Source: Bacteroidales bacterium
GTDB lineage: Bacteria; Bacteroidota; Bacteroidia; Bacteroidales; Muribaculaceae
Length of the DNA stretch: 64,000 nucleotides
Direction of reading: 5' to 3'
NCBI GenBank assembly: GCA_003150235.1
Contig: QAMW01000015.1
Location: 8,183-72,182 of the forward strand
Below are positions 33,672 through 41,607 of the stretch, piece by piece (the stretch's first letter is position 1; each line of letters starts with the position of its first letter). The position numbers were made by a program, and so were the translations under genes. The notes beneath the pieces were generated by a model that saw only the letters and a list, made by a program, of their open reading frames with translations, did no database searches and was not told the DNA's origin.

Positions 33672-35225
33672 TTATAGAGGTATGTTACCGTGCTTTTTAG
33701 CGGGATTGGTCACCTTCTTGGTGGCAAGTTGCTGGAGGGCGCGGATTACGCGGAAGCGTGTGTTGCGCGGTTCGATTACGTCGTCGATATAGCCGTAACG
33801 CGCAGCATTGTAGGGATTGCAGAACAGCTTGTTGTATTCCGCTTCCTTTTCGGCGAGTACCTTTGCGGGGTCTTCCGCCTCTTTTGCTTCGCGGGCATAG
33901 AGCACCTCGACAGCTCCGGCTCCACCCATGACTGCGATTTCGGCTGTCGGCCATGCGTAGTTCATGTCGCCGCGCAGCTGCTTGCAGCTCATCACGATGT
34001 GGCTTCCGCCATAGCTCTTGCGGAGGGTTACTGTCACCTTGGGTACTGTCGCCTCACCGTAAGCATAAAGCAGTTTGGCTCCGTGGAGGATTACACCATT
34101 GTATTCCTGACCTGTGCCGGGAAGGAAGCCCGGTACGTCAACGAGTGTCACCAGAGGTATGTTGAACGCGTCACAGAAGCGTACGAAGCGCGCTCCCTTG
34201 CGTGAAGCGTTGCTGTCAAGCACACCGGCGAGATACTTGGGCTGGTTGGCGACGATACCTACCGACTGTCCGTTCATGCGGGCGAAACCTACGATAAGAT
34301 TTTTCGCATAGTTGCTCTGGATTTCCAAGAACTCACCGTTGTCGACAATCGCGCTGATTACCTCATACATGTTGTAGGGCTTGGTGGCGCTGTCGGGGAT
34401 GATGTCGTTTAGAGAGTCCTCAAGACGATCAATCGGGTCGGTGCATTCTACCAACGGCGGCTCCTCGAGGTTGTTCTGAGGAATGTAGCTGAAGAGCTTG
34501 CGGATGATTTTGAGAGCTTCCTCGCCATCTTCGGCTGCAAAGTGTGCCACACCGCTCTTGCAGGCGTGTACCTCTGCGCCTCCGAGGGCTTCCTGGGTTA
34601 CATCCTCGCCGGTCACGGTCTTTACCACCTTCGGTCCGGTAAGGAACATATAGGAGATGCCCTTTGTCATGATGGTGAAGTCGGTGAGGGCGGGGGAGTA
34701 GACCGCACCGCCGGCACACGGACCGAGAATACCTGAAATCTGGGGGATTACACCGGAAGCCATGATGTTGCGCTGGAATATCTCCGCATAGCCTGCAAGG
34801 GCATTGATACCTTCCTGGATACGTGCGCCTCCCGAGTCGTTAAGTCCGATTACCGGGGCTCCCATCTTCATCGCCATATCCATTACCTTGCATATCTTGA
34901 GTGCCATGGTCTCTGACAGTGAACCTCCGAATACGGTGAAGTCCTGTGCGAAGACATAGACAAGGCGACCGTCGATTGTTCCGTAGCCGGTCACAACGCC
35001 GTCGCCGAGATAACTTTTCTTTTCCTGTCCGAAATTGGTGCAACGATGACGGACAAACATGTCGAGCTCTTCAAAGGAGCCTTCGTCGAGCAGCTGGGCT
35101 ATACGCTCGCGTGCTGTGTATTTGCCTTTGTCATGCTGCTTCTGGATGGCTTTCTCGCCACCTCCTATACGGGCTTGTTCGCGCAAGGCGATAAGCTCCT
35201 GTACTTTTTCAAGCTGTGTGCTCAT
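33672..35225 (-). CDS. mmdA: Methylmalonyl-CoA decarboxylase / acyl-CoA carboxyltransferase, alpha subunit
   Basis: 517 aa, the usual length. Biotin-dependent carboxyltransferase with two crotonase-like halves. The N-terminal acyl-CoA site includes GGARIQEGINALAGY, and the C-terminal carboxybiotin side has FLPGTGQEYNGVILHGAKLL and YGGSHIVMSCKQL. It transfers the carboxyl group of methylmalonyl-CoA to biotin, making propionyl-CoA. Propionyl-CoA carboxylase beta has the same fold, but the adjacent Na+ pump subunits and epimerase point to the decarboxylating, propionate-forming direction. Confidence 0.94.
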   Translation of the reverse strand: MSTQLEKVQELIALREQARIGGGEKAIQKQHDKGKYTARERIAQLLDEGSFEELDMFVRHRCTNFGQEKKSYLGDGVVTGYGTIDGRLVYVFAQDFTVFGGSLSETMALKICKVMDMAMKMGAPVIGLNDSGGARIQEGINALAGYAEIFQRNIMASGVIPQISGILGPCAGGAVYSPALTDFTIMTKGISYMFLTGPKVVKTVTGEDVTQEALGGAEVHACKSGVAHFAAEDGEEALKIIRKLFSYIPQNNLEEPPLVECTDPIDRLEDSLNDIIPDSATKPYNMYEVISAIVDNGEFLEIQSNYAKNLIVGFARMNGQSVGIVANQPKYLAGVLDSNASRKGARFVRFCDAFNIPLVTLVDVPGFLPGTGQEYNGVILHGAKLLYAYGEATVPKVTVTLRKSYGGSHIVMSCKQLRGDMNYAWPTAEIAVMGGAGAVEVLYAREAKEAEDPAKVLAEKEAEYNKLFCNPYNAARYGYIDDVIEPRNTRFRVIRALQQLATKKVTNPAKKHGNIPL

Positions 35226-35262
35226 GTGGTGTTATTATATAATGAGTATTTTATCGGGGTTA

Positions 35263-35682
35263 TTACTTGTTGGGGTCTTCGCAAAGCTCAATCAATGTGC
35301 CGAAAGTCGACTTCGGGTGAAGGAACGCGATGTTTAGGCCTTCAGCTCCCTTGCGGGGTGCCTTGTCGATAAGGCGGCAACCTTTTTCCTCTGCCTCGGC
35401 GAGAGCGTTTGCAACGCCGTCCTCGATGGCGAAAGCCATGTGCTGAATGCCGCCGCGACCGCCGTTGTTGGCGATATACTTTGAAATGGCGCTATCTTCG
35501 CTGGTGCCTTCAAGAAGCTCTATTTTGGTCTGACCTACCTTGAAGAATGCTGTGCGTACTTTCTGGTCGGGAACTTCTTCAATTGCAAAACATTTGATAC
35601 CGAATGTCTTTTCGTAGAACGGGATTGCCTCGTCGAGCGACGGAACGGCGATGCCGATGTGTTCGATGTGAGAAATATTCAT
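35263..35682 (-). CDS. mce: Methylmalonyl-CoA epimerase
   Basis: 139 aa. Glyoxalase-fold metalloprotein: the metal-binding His in IEHIGIAVPSLDEAIPFYEK (split around residues 7-25), the second His in GIQHMAFAIED and the C-terminal Glu in GTLIELCE. It interconverts R- and S-methylmalonyl-CoA between the B12-dependent mutase and the decarboxylase. First gene of the operon, 37 bp before mmdA. The mutase genes are not in the window. Confidence 0.94.
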   Translation of the reverse strand: MNISHIEHIGIAVPSLDEAIPFYEKTFGIKCFAIEEVPDQKVRTAFFKVGQTKIELLEGTSEDSAISKYIANNGGRGGIQHMAFAIEDGVANALAEAEEKGCRLIDKAPRKGAEGLNIAFLHPKSTFGTLIELCEDPNK

Positions 35683-36130
35683 TTTATTTTGTTTTTATTT
35701 TGGTTGGTTAATAATGATTACTTTGGTTACGTTTGATGTCATGACGCAAAATTTGCGTGACATGCCACTTCACGGTTTAAGTTGCAAATTTAATAAATAT
35801 TGTGGAACTAAACCTGAAAATCAATTTTTTTGTCGTGGAAACACGCTAAATATTCCCCGGTTGTCGGGCGTTTATGGCTGTCTGTAGTTTATGCCGGAAG
35901 TAAAACTGGCGTAAAAATGCCATAATGTGAATTTTTGGCAGTCATTGTGAAAAAGTGTCAGATGGCGTGTCACCTTTCTGCAGTCGATTAACTGTTTGCT
36001 ATTGATTAAATTATGTACATGTCAACCTTTTTGGCACATGATTTGTTTTTCTAATGAATGTCGGACGCCGACAGGCTTCTTAGACATAGGATGAAAATTA
36101 AAATATAACCAAAATAAAAGATAAAGAATT
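35683..36130. other. Divergent intergenic region between the propionate operon and dnaK
   Basis: It holds the minus-strand -7 box TAAATTTG (35792-35785) for the epimerase operon and an ACGCAAA/TTTGCGT dyad (35744-35758) in that leader. On the dnaK side no TAnnTTTG box was found within 150 bp of the start; a sigma-54-like TGGCAC-N5-TTTGT-type sequence occurs at 36032-36046. No ORF was recognised. Confidence 0.6.
35785..35792 (-). promoter_or_regulatory. -7 element of the methylmalonyl-CoA operon
   Basis: TAAATTTG on the minus strand, about 100 bp before the epimerase start. Confidence 0.65.
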
Positions 36131-38041
36131 ATGGGAAAGATTATTGGTATTGACTTAGGAACTACCAACTCCTGCGTTTCGGTACTTGAAGGAAATGACC
36201 CCGTTGTTATTCCTAACAGCGAAGGTCGTAACACTACTCCGTCTATCGTGGCATTTATAGCCGGTGGCGAGCGTAAGGTAGGTGACCCGGCAAAGCGTCA
36301 GGCTATCACAAACCCTGAAGGCACGATTTATTCGATCAAGCGTTTCATGGGTGAAAAATATGATGAGGTTGCTGAAGAGGTTAAGCGTGTGCCTTACGAG
36401 GTGGGCAAGGCTGACAATGGTACAGTGCGTGTACTTGTTGACGGTCGTGAATATACCCCGCAGGAAATTTCAGCTATGATTCTTCAGAAGATGAAGAAGA
36501 CTGCCGAGGATTATCTCGGACAGACTGTTGACGAGGCTGTGATTACAGTGCCCGCTTACTTTAACGACTCTCAGCGTCAGGCTACCAAGGAAGCCGGCGA
36601 GATTGCCGGACTGAAGGTGCGCCGTATCGTGAACGAGCCTACCGCAGCCGCCCTTGCCTATGGTCTTGACAAGAGCGACAAGGATCAGAAAATTGCTGTG
36701 TTTGACCTCGGTGGCGGTACATTTGATATTTCTATCCTTGAACTTGGCGACGGCGTGTTTGAGGTTAAGTCGACCAACGGTGACACTCACCTTGGCGGTG
36801 ATGACTTTGACCATGTAATCATTGACTGGCTTGCCGACGATTTCCAGCAGGAATATGGTGTTGACCTCCGCAAGGATGCTATGGCTCTCCAGCGTCTTAA
36901 GGAAGCAGCCGAAAAGGCAAAGATTGAGCTTTCAAGCTCTACCACTACTGAAATCAACCTGCCATATATCATGCCGGTTGACGGTGTCCCCCGTCACCTT
37001 GTGAAGACTTTGACCCGTGCAAAGTTCGAGCAGCTTGCCGACAAGCTTATCCAGGCTACAATCAAGCCTTGCGAGCAAGCATTGAAGGATGCCGGTCTTA
37101 CCGCAAAAGATATCGATGAGGTTATTCTCGTCGGCGGTTCTACCCGTATCCCCGCAATCCAGGACATCGTAAGCAAGTTCTTCGGCAAGACTCCTTCCAA
37201 GGGTGTTAACCCCGATGAGGTTGTGGCTGTCGGTGCCGCTATCCAGGGTGGTGTATTGTCAGGCGATGTAAAGGACGTGCTTCTTCTTGACGTTGTGCCT
37301 CTGTCAGTTGGTATCGAGACTCTCGGTGGCGTGATGACCAAGCTTATCGAAGCAAACACTACCATTCCTACCCGCAAGAGCGAGGTATTCTCAACCGCTG
37401 CCGACAATCAACCTTCGGTTGAAATCCACGTGCTTCAGGGTGAGCGTCCCCTTGCAAAGGATGACAAGACACTCGGTAAGTTCCACCTCGACGGAATCGC
37501 ACCCGCACCCCGTGGCATACCGCAGATTGAAGTTACATTTGAAATTGATGCCAACGGTATCCTTAACGTATCAGCAAAGGATAAGGCTACAGGCAAGGAG
37601 CAGAGCATACGTATTGAGGCTTCATCCGGTTTGACCGATGCCGAAATCAAGCGTATGAAAGACGAGGCTGCCGCCAATGCAGCTGCCGACGAGGCTGAAA
37701 AGCAGCGTATCGACAAGCTGAACCAGGCAGATACCGTAATCTTCCAGACTAAGAAGCAGCTTGAAGAACTTGGCGCAGCTATCCCCGCCGACAAGAAGGC
37801 TACAATCGAGAACGCTCTCAAGCGTCTTGAGGATGCTCACAAGGCTCAGGATGTGGCTGCTATCGAACCCGCCATCGCTGAAATCCAGAAAGCATTCGGC
37901 GAGGCTCAGCAGGATATCCTCAACGCCCAGCAGCAGGCTCAGGCAGGCGCACAGCCCGGTGCCAACCCCGGCGCAGGCAGCGCACCTCATGCAGGCGGCG
38001 ACGACCATGTGACCGACGTCGACTTCGAGGAGGTGAAGTAA
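36131..38041 (+). CDS. dnaK: Hsp70 chaperone DnaK
   Basis: 636 aa. The ATPase domain starts MGKIIGIDLGTTNSCVSV and includes phosphate-loop segments AVFDLGGGTFDISIL and ILVGGSTRIPAIQ. The interdomain linker is DVLLLDVVPLS (near residue 385), followed by the peptide-binding beta-domain and helical lid, and a Gly/Ala/Gln-rich tail ending DVDFEEVK, the EEVK-type end typical of bacterial DnaK. It folds and protects proteins in the cytoplasm. dnaJ and grpE are not adjacent, as is usual in Bacteroidota. It is monocistronic with a strong terminator. Confidence 0.98.
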   Translation: MGKIIGIDLGTTNSCVSVLEGNDPVVIPNSEGRNTTPSIVAFIAGGERKVGDPAKRQAITNPEGTIYSIKRFMGEKYDEVAEEVKRVPYEVGKADNGTVRVLVDGREYTPQEISAMILQKMKKTAEDYLGQTVDEAVITVPAYFNDSQRQATKEAGEIAGLKVRRIVNEPTAAALAYGLDKSDKDQKIAVFDLGGGTFDISILELGDGVFEVKSTNGDTHLGGDDFDHVIIDWLADDFQQEYGVDLRKDAMALQRLKEAAEKAKIELSSSTTTEINLPYIMPVDGVPRHLVKTLTRAKFEQLADKLIQATIKPCEQALKDAGLTAKDIDEVILVGGSTRIPAIQDIVSKFFGKTPSKGVNPDEVVAVGAAIQGGVLSGDVKDVLLLDVVPLSVGIETLGGVMTKLIEANTTIPTRKSEVFSTAADNQPSVEIHVLQGERPLAKDDKTLGKFHLDGIAPAPRGIPQIEVTFEIDANGILNVSAKDKATGKEQSIRIEASSGLTDAEIKRMKDEAAANAAADEAEKQRIDKLNQADTVIFQTKKQLEELGAAIPADKKATIENALKRLEDAHKAQDVAAIEPAIAEIQKAFGEAQQDILNAQQQAQAGAQPGANPGAGSAPHAGGDDHVTDVDFEEVK

Positions 38042-38071
38042 GTTTTCGTAAAAGAAAATAAAAAACGATTT

Positions 38072-38115
38072 AGAAGACGCGCATCTTCATTGCGGGATGC
38101 GCGTCTTCTCTTTTA
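38072..38115 (+). terminator. Terminator of dnaK
   Basis: A perfect 14-bp stem (AGAAGACGCGCATC and its complement) with a 10-nt loop, then CTTTT. Confidence 0.92.
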
Positions 38116-38129
38116 AAATATAAAATATT

Positions 38130-38408
38130 ATGATCCGATTGAATTGTGGTCTCATCGCCGAGACCGAAGAAAAACGCAATAAAGCTATAGCTTTGGCTAA
38201 AGAACTCGTCGAACTCTCCTTGCACGATGAAGGGTGTGTGGAATACGACCTCTATGGCTCGTTGACCAATACCGACCGCCTCATGATCTACGAGACATGG
38301 AAAGACGAGGCATCACTTAAAGCCCACATGGCTTCCGCCCACTTCCGTCGCCTTGTACCCGAGATAGAAAAGGTCGCCACCCTTACCCTCGAGCAATTCA
38401 ACTTCTGA
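38130..38408 (+). CDS. Antibiotic-biosynthesis-monooxygenase-fold protein (putative quinol monooxygenase)
   Basis: 92 aa, one ABM-type ferredoxin-like domain. The landmarks are CGLIAETEEKRNKAIALAKE, the central SLHDEGCVEYDLYGS and the strand LMIYETWKDEASLKAHMASAHF, as in YgiN-like quinol monooxygenases. Such proteins oxidise quinols or aromatic compounds without cofactor, or only bind them; the exact substrate is unknown. It starts 15 bp after the dnaK terminator with no visible TAnnTTTG box, so some read-through from dnaK is possible. Confidence 0.85.
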   Translation: MIRLNCGLIAETEEKRNKAIALAKELVELSLHDEGCVEYDLYGSLTNTDRLMIYETWKDEASLKAHMASAHFRRLVPEIEKVATLTLEQFNF

Positions 38409-38510
38409 TTCTATAAGGGGCGATCTGTCTGATAATATGTCTATAGTGGGGCGCGTGAAAGTTCGTACACTATCCGAAGACAAGTAAGGTCCATTCATCC
38501 CGTGATAAAG

Positions 38511-38552
38511 TGCAGACTGCATGATTTTTGATTGCCGTCTGCATTTTTTTGC
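38511..38552 (+). terminator. Terminator ahead of the toxin-antitoxin remnant
   Basis: GCAGAC and GTCTGC arms around an AT-rich loop, followed by a run of seven T, ~100 bp after the monooxygenase stop and directly before the next promoter. Confidence 0.7.
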
Positions 38553-38560
38553 TAATTTTG
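38553..38560 (+). promoter_or_regulatory. Promoter of the antitoxin-like gene
   Basis: TAATTTTG with TTG 18 bp upstream (38532-38534). Leader of about 90 nt. Confidence 0.65.
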
Positions 38561-38654
38561 CGATAGGATCAATTGCCTTTAGTGCCGCGAATCGGTCTTT
38601 GGTCGACATTCCCTATTGGATTGTCGCGAGCTAAAGGTTGGCGTTGAATAGATT

Positions 38655-38870
38655 ATGTCAGAAGAACAGATGAATAGTTATCGACTTACGTCGATGGAGG
38701 AGCCGGGTGACGAGCGGATGGCTCAGATTATGCGTGAGGTTGCCGAGGATGCCCGCGAAAGCACCCGCCGGGCTGCCGAGCCTGTTGCTGCCGGGATAGA
38801 TGCGGCCTCGCATGAGGCTCGCGCAAGAGTTGAAGAAACCTTAAACAGGCTTCGCAATGGCAGCAAGTGA
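38655..38870 (+). CDS. Antitoxin-like small protein of a zeta-toxin pair
   Basis: 71 aa, highly charged and helical: RLTSMEEPGDERMAQIMRE, EDARESTRRAAEPVAAGI and RARVEETLNRLRNG. It overlaps a following P-loop ORF by 14 bp. In Bacteroidales such a short charged gene commonly precedes a zeta-type toxin kinase, and the overlap fits translational coupling. Assignment as antitoxin rests on this context, not on a known fold. The ORF itself is intact although its partner is broken. Confidence 0.65.
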   Translation: MSEEQMNSYRLTSMEEPGDERMAQIMREVAEDARESTRRAAEPVAAGIDAASHEARARVEETLNRLRNGSK

Positions 38871-38988
38871 GCACAAACCGGTGCTGATTGTGATTGCCGG
38901 GCCCAACGGGTCGGGCAAGACTTCCATGACTTCAAAGATTCTGCATCATGAGTGGTTGGAGGATTCGGAATATATTGATATCGGATAA
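38857..38988 (+). pseudogene. Truncated zeta-toxin-like kinase (P-loop only)
   Basis: 43 codons remain. The Walker A region is clear: PVLIVIAGPNGSGKTSMTSK (residues 8-27), followed by HHEWLEDSEYID. In zeta-type UDP-sugar kinases, this is where the catalytic Asp (INPD-N) should come. Here the frame ends (IG then stop), while a one-base shift recovers SDNF, suggesting a frameshift. No further zeta-toxin similarity (about 150 more residues) is visible in the 550 bp that follow, so the rest was probably deleted. The toxin should be inactive. Confidence 0.72.
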
Positions 38989-39544
38989 TTTTAATGGCTA
39001 TAAATATCTGAATATAAGCACAAACGTCACCTAAAGGATGTGCTAAAAATGTACTGATAGCTGAAAATGGAGTAAGAGAGAGAAAGCGTTTTGCTGATAT
39101 TCAACTGTTGTTTGGAATTTTTAATTATGGCGATTTTCGTTGATTTATCGCTTTTAAGGGGTATTGGTGTTGTAGGATGAGGATGCGGAGGTGGGGAAAA
39201 GAGAAATTGTTGGAGTTGGCAGGTCGGGAAATTGCCTTATGACTTTCTCTTTTTCCAGTCTTTTTATTGGAAGATGAGAATGAGTATAGATAGTTATATG
39301 TATATCATATCATATCATATAATTAAACTATACTTTATAAAGCAAACACGACCAATATAATCGCCATCTTTGACAAAATGAAACAATGGTAAATTTATTT
39401 TTGAAAGATGCGTTGCTATCGGCTTGAAATTCAATGGGTATATAATAGCATGGAGGTAATCTTATAAAAAAGTTGATATCGCGTGCAAGGTTTTCATTAT
39501 CCTCAGATTTAATATAATAGAACAACCAATAAAATCACAACGAT
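38989..39544. other. Gene-free region after the broken toxin
   Basis: 556 bp of AT-rich sequence without a supported gene. It contains a short pentanucleotide repeat (TATCA three times, 39303-39320) and a -7-like TATTTTTG at 39396-39403, 140 bp before the next lipoprotein gene. It probably holds deletion scar sequence from the toxin gene. Confidence 0.55.
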
Positions 39545-40279
39545 ATGGCAAAACAACATCTTTTATTATCTGTCGTCGGAGTTGTGCTACTCATGATGCT
39601 TCCATCATGTATCAATGACGACGATTCTTCCGAGTTGCTGAGACCGACGGCACTTGTTACCGTATGTCCTAATGCTGATGGTAGCTTTATAATGCAACTC
39701 GACGACGAGACCCAGTTAGTACCGACGAATCTGAAGTCTTCTCCTTTCGGGACAAAAGAAGTCAGAGCCCTTGTGAACTATACGGAAACTAATGTTTCGC
39801 CACAAGACAAAAAAACAAGGAATGTCGAAGTCAACTGGCTTGACAGCATTCGCACCAAATTACCGGTGGAAACTCTTGGAGAGCAAGATGCCGTCAAGTT
39901 TGGGAATGATCCCGTTGAAATTGTGCAGGATTGGGTTACTGTGGCTGAAGACGGCTATCTGACGCTGCGAATACGCGCTCTATGGAGTTCTCCTCATGCT
40001 ACCCACATACTTAATCTTGTGACCGGAACCAATCCGAAAGACCCCTATGAACTTGAATTAAGACACGATGCCAAAGGAGATAAAAACGGAAGTTGGGGAG
40101 ATGCTTTGATAGCGTTTAATCTTAACAAACTGCATGGAGCCGACGCTGGCAAAGCCAAAATAAAACTTAAGTGGAAGTCCTTTACAGGCGATAAATCTGC
40201 TGAATTTGAGATAAAGATGCGCCCTCTAAAACAAGAAATCGACGCAAATAACATCCAGTATTCCAGTGGCATAGAATAA
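39545..40279 (+). CDS. NigD-like lipoprotein
   Basis: 244 aa. The signal peptide ends in a lipobox (LMMLPSC, Cys22) followed by INDDD, an acidic patch like the lipoprotein export signal that sends Bacteroidota lipoproteins to the cell surface. The body has two beta-rich halves, LVTVCPNADGSFIMQLDD near residue 37 and a second domain around DGYLTLRIRALWSSPHATHI (~137-157), as in NigD family proteins. NigD was named from a bacteriocin region in Prevotella, but the family function is unknown. Start at 39545 gives the full signal peptide. Confidence 0.82.
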   Translation: MAKQHLLLSVVGVVLLMMLPSCINDDDSSELLRPTALVTVCPNADGSFIMQLDDETQLVPTNLKSSPFGTKEVRALVNYTETNVSPQDKKTRNVEVNWLDSIRTKLPVETLGEQDAVKFGNDPVEIVQDWVTVAEDGYLTLRIRALWSSPHATHILNLVTGTNPKDPYELELRHDAKGDKNGSWGDALIAFNLNKLHGADAGKAKIKLKWKSFTGDKSAEFEIKMRPLKQEIDANNIQYSSGIE

Positions 40280-40384
40280 ATCAGCAAAAAAATCATCTTT
40301 CTGATGCAAGATTTTGCAAAAGGGAGATTTAATAAAATGAGAGCTCTCAAAAAAACAAGTTTCAACTATAAACAAACAACAAAA

Positions 40385-40957
40385 ATGAAAATTACAAAGT
40401 TTTTCAAACTCACCGCAGCAATGCTGGCCTGTGTGTTCGCGATGGCAATCACATCCTGCGACAACGACGATGAACCCAAAGGCCCCGAACTCAAGTTCAA
40501 CCCTGCTAATGTAGCAGTGGCTCCCAGTGCAACCGCAACAGTGACGGTAAGTGGCGGTACGGCTCCCTTCACCGTCGCATCGAGCGATGCCAAAATCGCT
40601 ACGGCAAAAGCCGAAAACAGCACCATCACGGTTACGGGCGTAAAGGAAGGTACAGCGACTATCACAGTTACTGATGCCAAGCAGATCAAAGGCAAATTCG
40701 CCGTCACTGTCAAGAACGCTGCCGCCGGCCTTGATTTTGACAAAAAGAGTGTGTCAGTAGCGGTTGGGAAAGAAGAAACCGTAACAGTCAAAGGAGGTAC
40801 GAAGCCTTTTACCGCAACAGCAAAAGATACAAAAATTGCAACCGTTACAGTAAAGGACGACAAAATCACCATAAAGGGCGTAAAAGCCGGAACTACCTCT
40901 ATTACAGTCACAGACAAGGACAAGAAAACAGGTACAATCTCCGTTACAGTAAAGTAA
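40385..40957 (+). CDS. Lipoprotein with two bacterial Ig-like (BIG2-type) repeats
   Basis: 190 aa from the ATG at 40385. Lipobox ending AITSC (Cys25) then DNDDEPK, again a surface-export-like acidic stretch. Two tandem Ig-like repeats follow (residues ~33-115 and ~117-190), each with a strand pattern ending in TATITVTDAK or TTSITVTDKD. Such repeats make rigid stalks or adhesion modules. It lies 105 bp after the NigD-like gene and is followed by a hairpin (40984-41014) before the sigma factor. Confidence 0.84.
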   Translation: MKITKFFKLTAAMLACVFAMAITSCDNDDEPKGPELKFNPANVAVAPSATATVTVSGGTAPFTVASSDAKIATAKAENSTITVTGVKEGTATITVTDAKQIKGKFAVTVKNAAAGLDFDKKSVSVAVGKEETVTVKGGTKPFTATAKDTKIATVTVKDDKITIKGVKAGTTSITVTDKDKKTGTISVTVK

Positions 40958-40983
40958 AAAATCCGCGAACCCTTATTGGCGAA

Positions 40984-41014
40984 GGAGAAACGGATGTCAT
41001 ATAACCGTTTCTCC
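40984..41014 (+). terminator. Hairpin between Ig-like gene and ECF sigma factor
   Basis: A perfect 10-bp stem (GGAGAAACGG with CCGTTTCTCC) without a T run. It may be a weak terminator or an RNA processing or stability element. Confidence 0.5.
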
Positions 41015-41042
41015 CGAGCCATTCTTATAAATCAAAGGTCTG

Positions 41043-41594
41043 GTGGTATCCATAGAAACTGACAACGAGGAACAGCTTCTTAACCTTGTCAAACAAGGCG
41101 ATCCTATGGCTATGAGAACGGTATATTCGACATATGTCCGATATCTTGCAGCGATATGTTCTCGTTATATCATTAATGATGAAGATGTGAAAGATGTTCT
41201 TCAAGACAGTTTCTTAAAGATATTTTCAGGTATTCTTTCATTTGAATATCGTGGAAAAGGTTCTCTTAAAGGATGGATAACAAAAATCACTTTTAATGAA
41301 ACACTGAAATTTCTTCAAAAAAACAACCGTTTTGAATTTGTTGAAATATCGGAACAAGAGCATGACAAACCGGATGAAGAACCGGATGTAGATGCACTGC
41401 CTTCCTCAGTTCTATTCAAACTTATACGAGAACTTCCCGATGGATACAGAACAATATTCAACTTATATGTCATTGAAAACAAAAGCCATAAAGAAATCGC
41501 AAAATTGCTTAACATAAAAGAAAGCACTTCGGCCTCACAGTTGCACCGCGCTAAATCTTTATTGGCAACTAAAATCAGGCAATATAACTCTTAA
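41043..41594 (+). CDS. ECF-type RNA polymerase sigma factor
   Basis: 183 aa. Sigma region 2 spans ~30-95 (IINDEDVKDVLQDSFLKIF, KGSLKGWITKITFNETLKF) and region 4 ~120-180 (LPDGYRTIFNLYVIENKSHKEIAKLLNIKEST, split), with the typical helix-turn-helix. It directs RNA polymerase to a small regulon, usually envelope-related. The start is a GTG at 41043; a stop at 41028 excludes longer readings, and the first ATG (41106) would cut into region 2. It is followed after 13 bp by its probable anti-sigma partner. Confidence 0.88.
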   Translation: MVSIETDNEEQLLNLVKQGDPMAMRTVYSTYVRYLAAICSRYIINDEDVKDVLQDSFLKIFSGILSFEYRGKGSLKGWITKITFNETLKFLQKNNRFEFVEISEQEHDKPDEEPDVDALPSSVLFKLIRELPDGYRTIFNLYVIENKSHKEIAKLLNIKESTSASQLHRAKSLLATKIRQYNS

Positions 41595-41607
41595 CCCCCA
41601 TATTACT

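Noticed and set aside
39303..39320. TATCA pentanucleotide repeat as a phase-variable switch
   Set aside because: Only about three and a half units and 225 bp from the next gene; too short to support the claim.
40388..40957. Tandem DNA repeat inside the Ig-like lipoprotein gene
   Set aside because: The two repeats are similar at protein level but diverged in DNA; an ordinary domain duplication.
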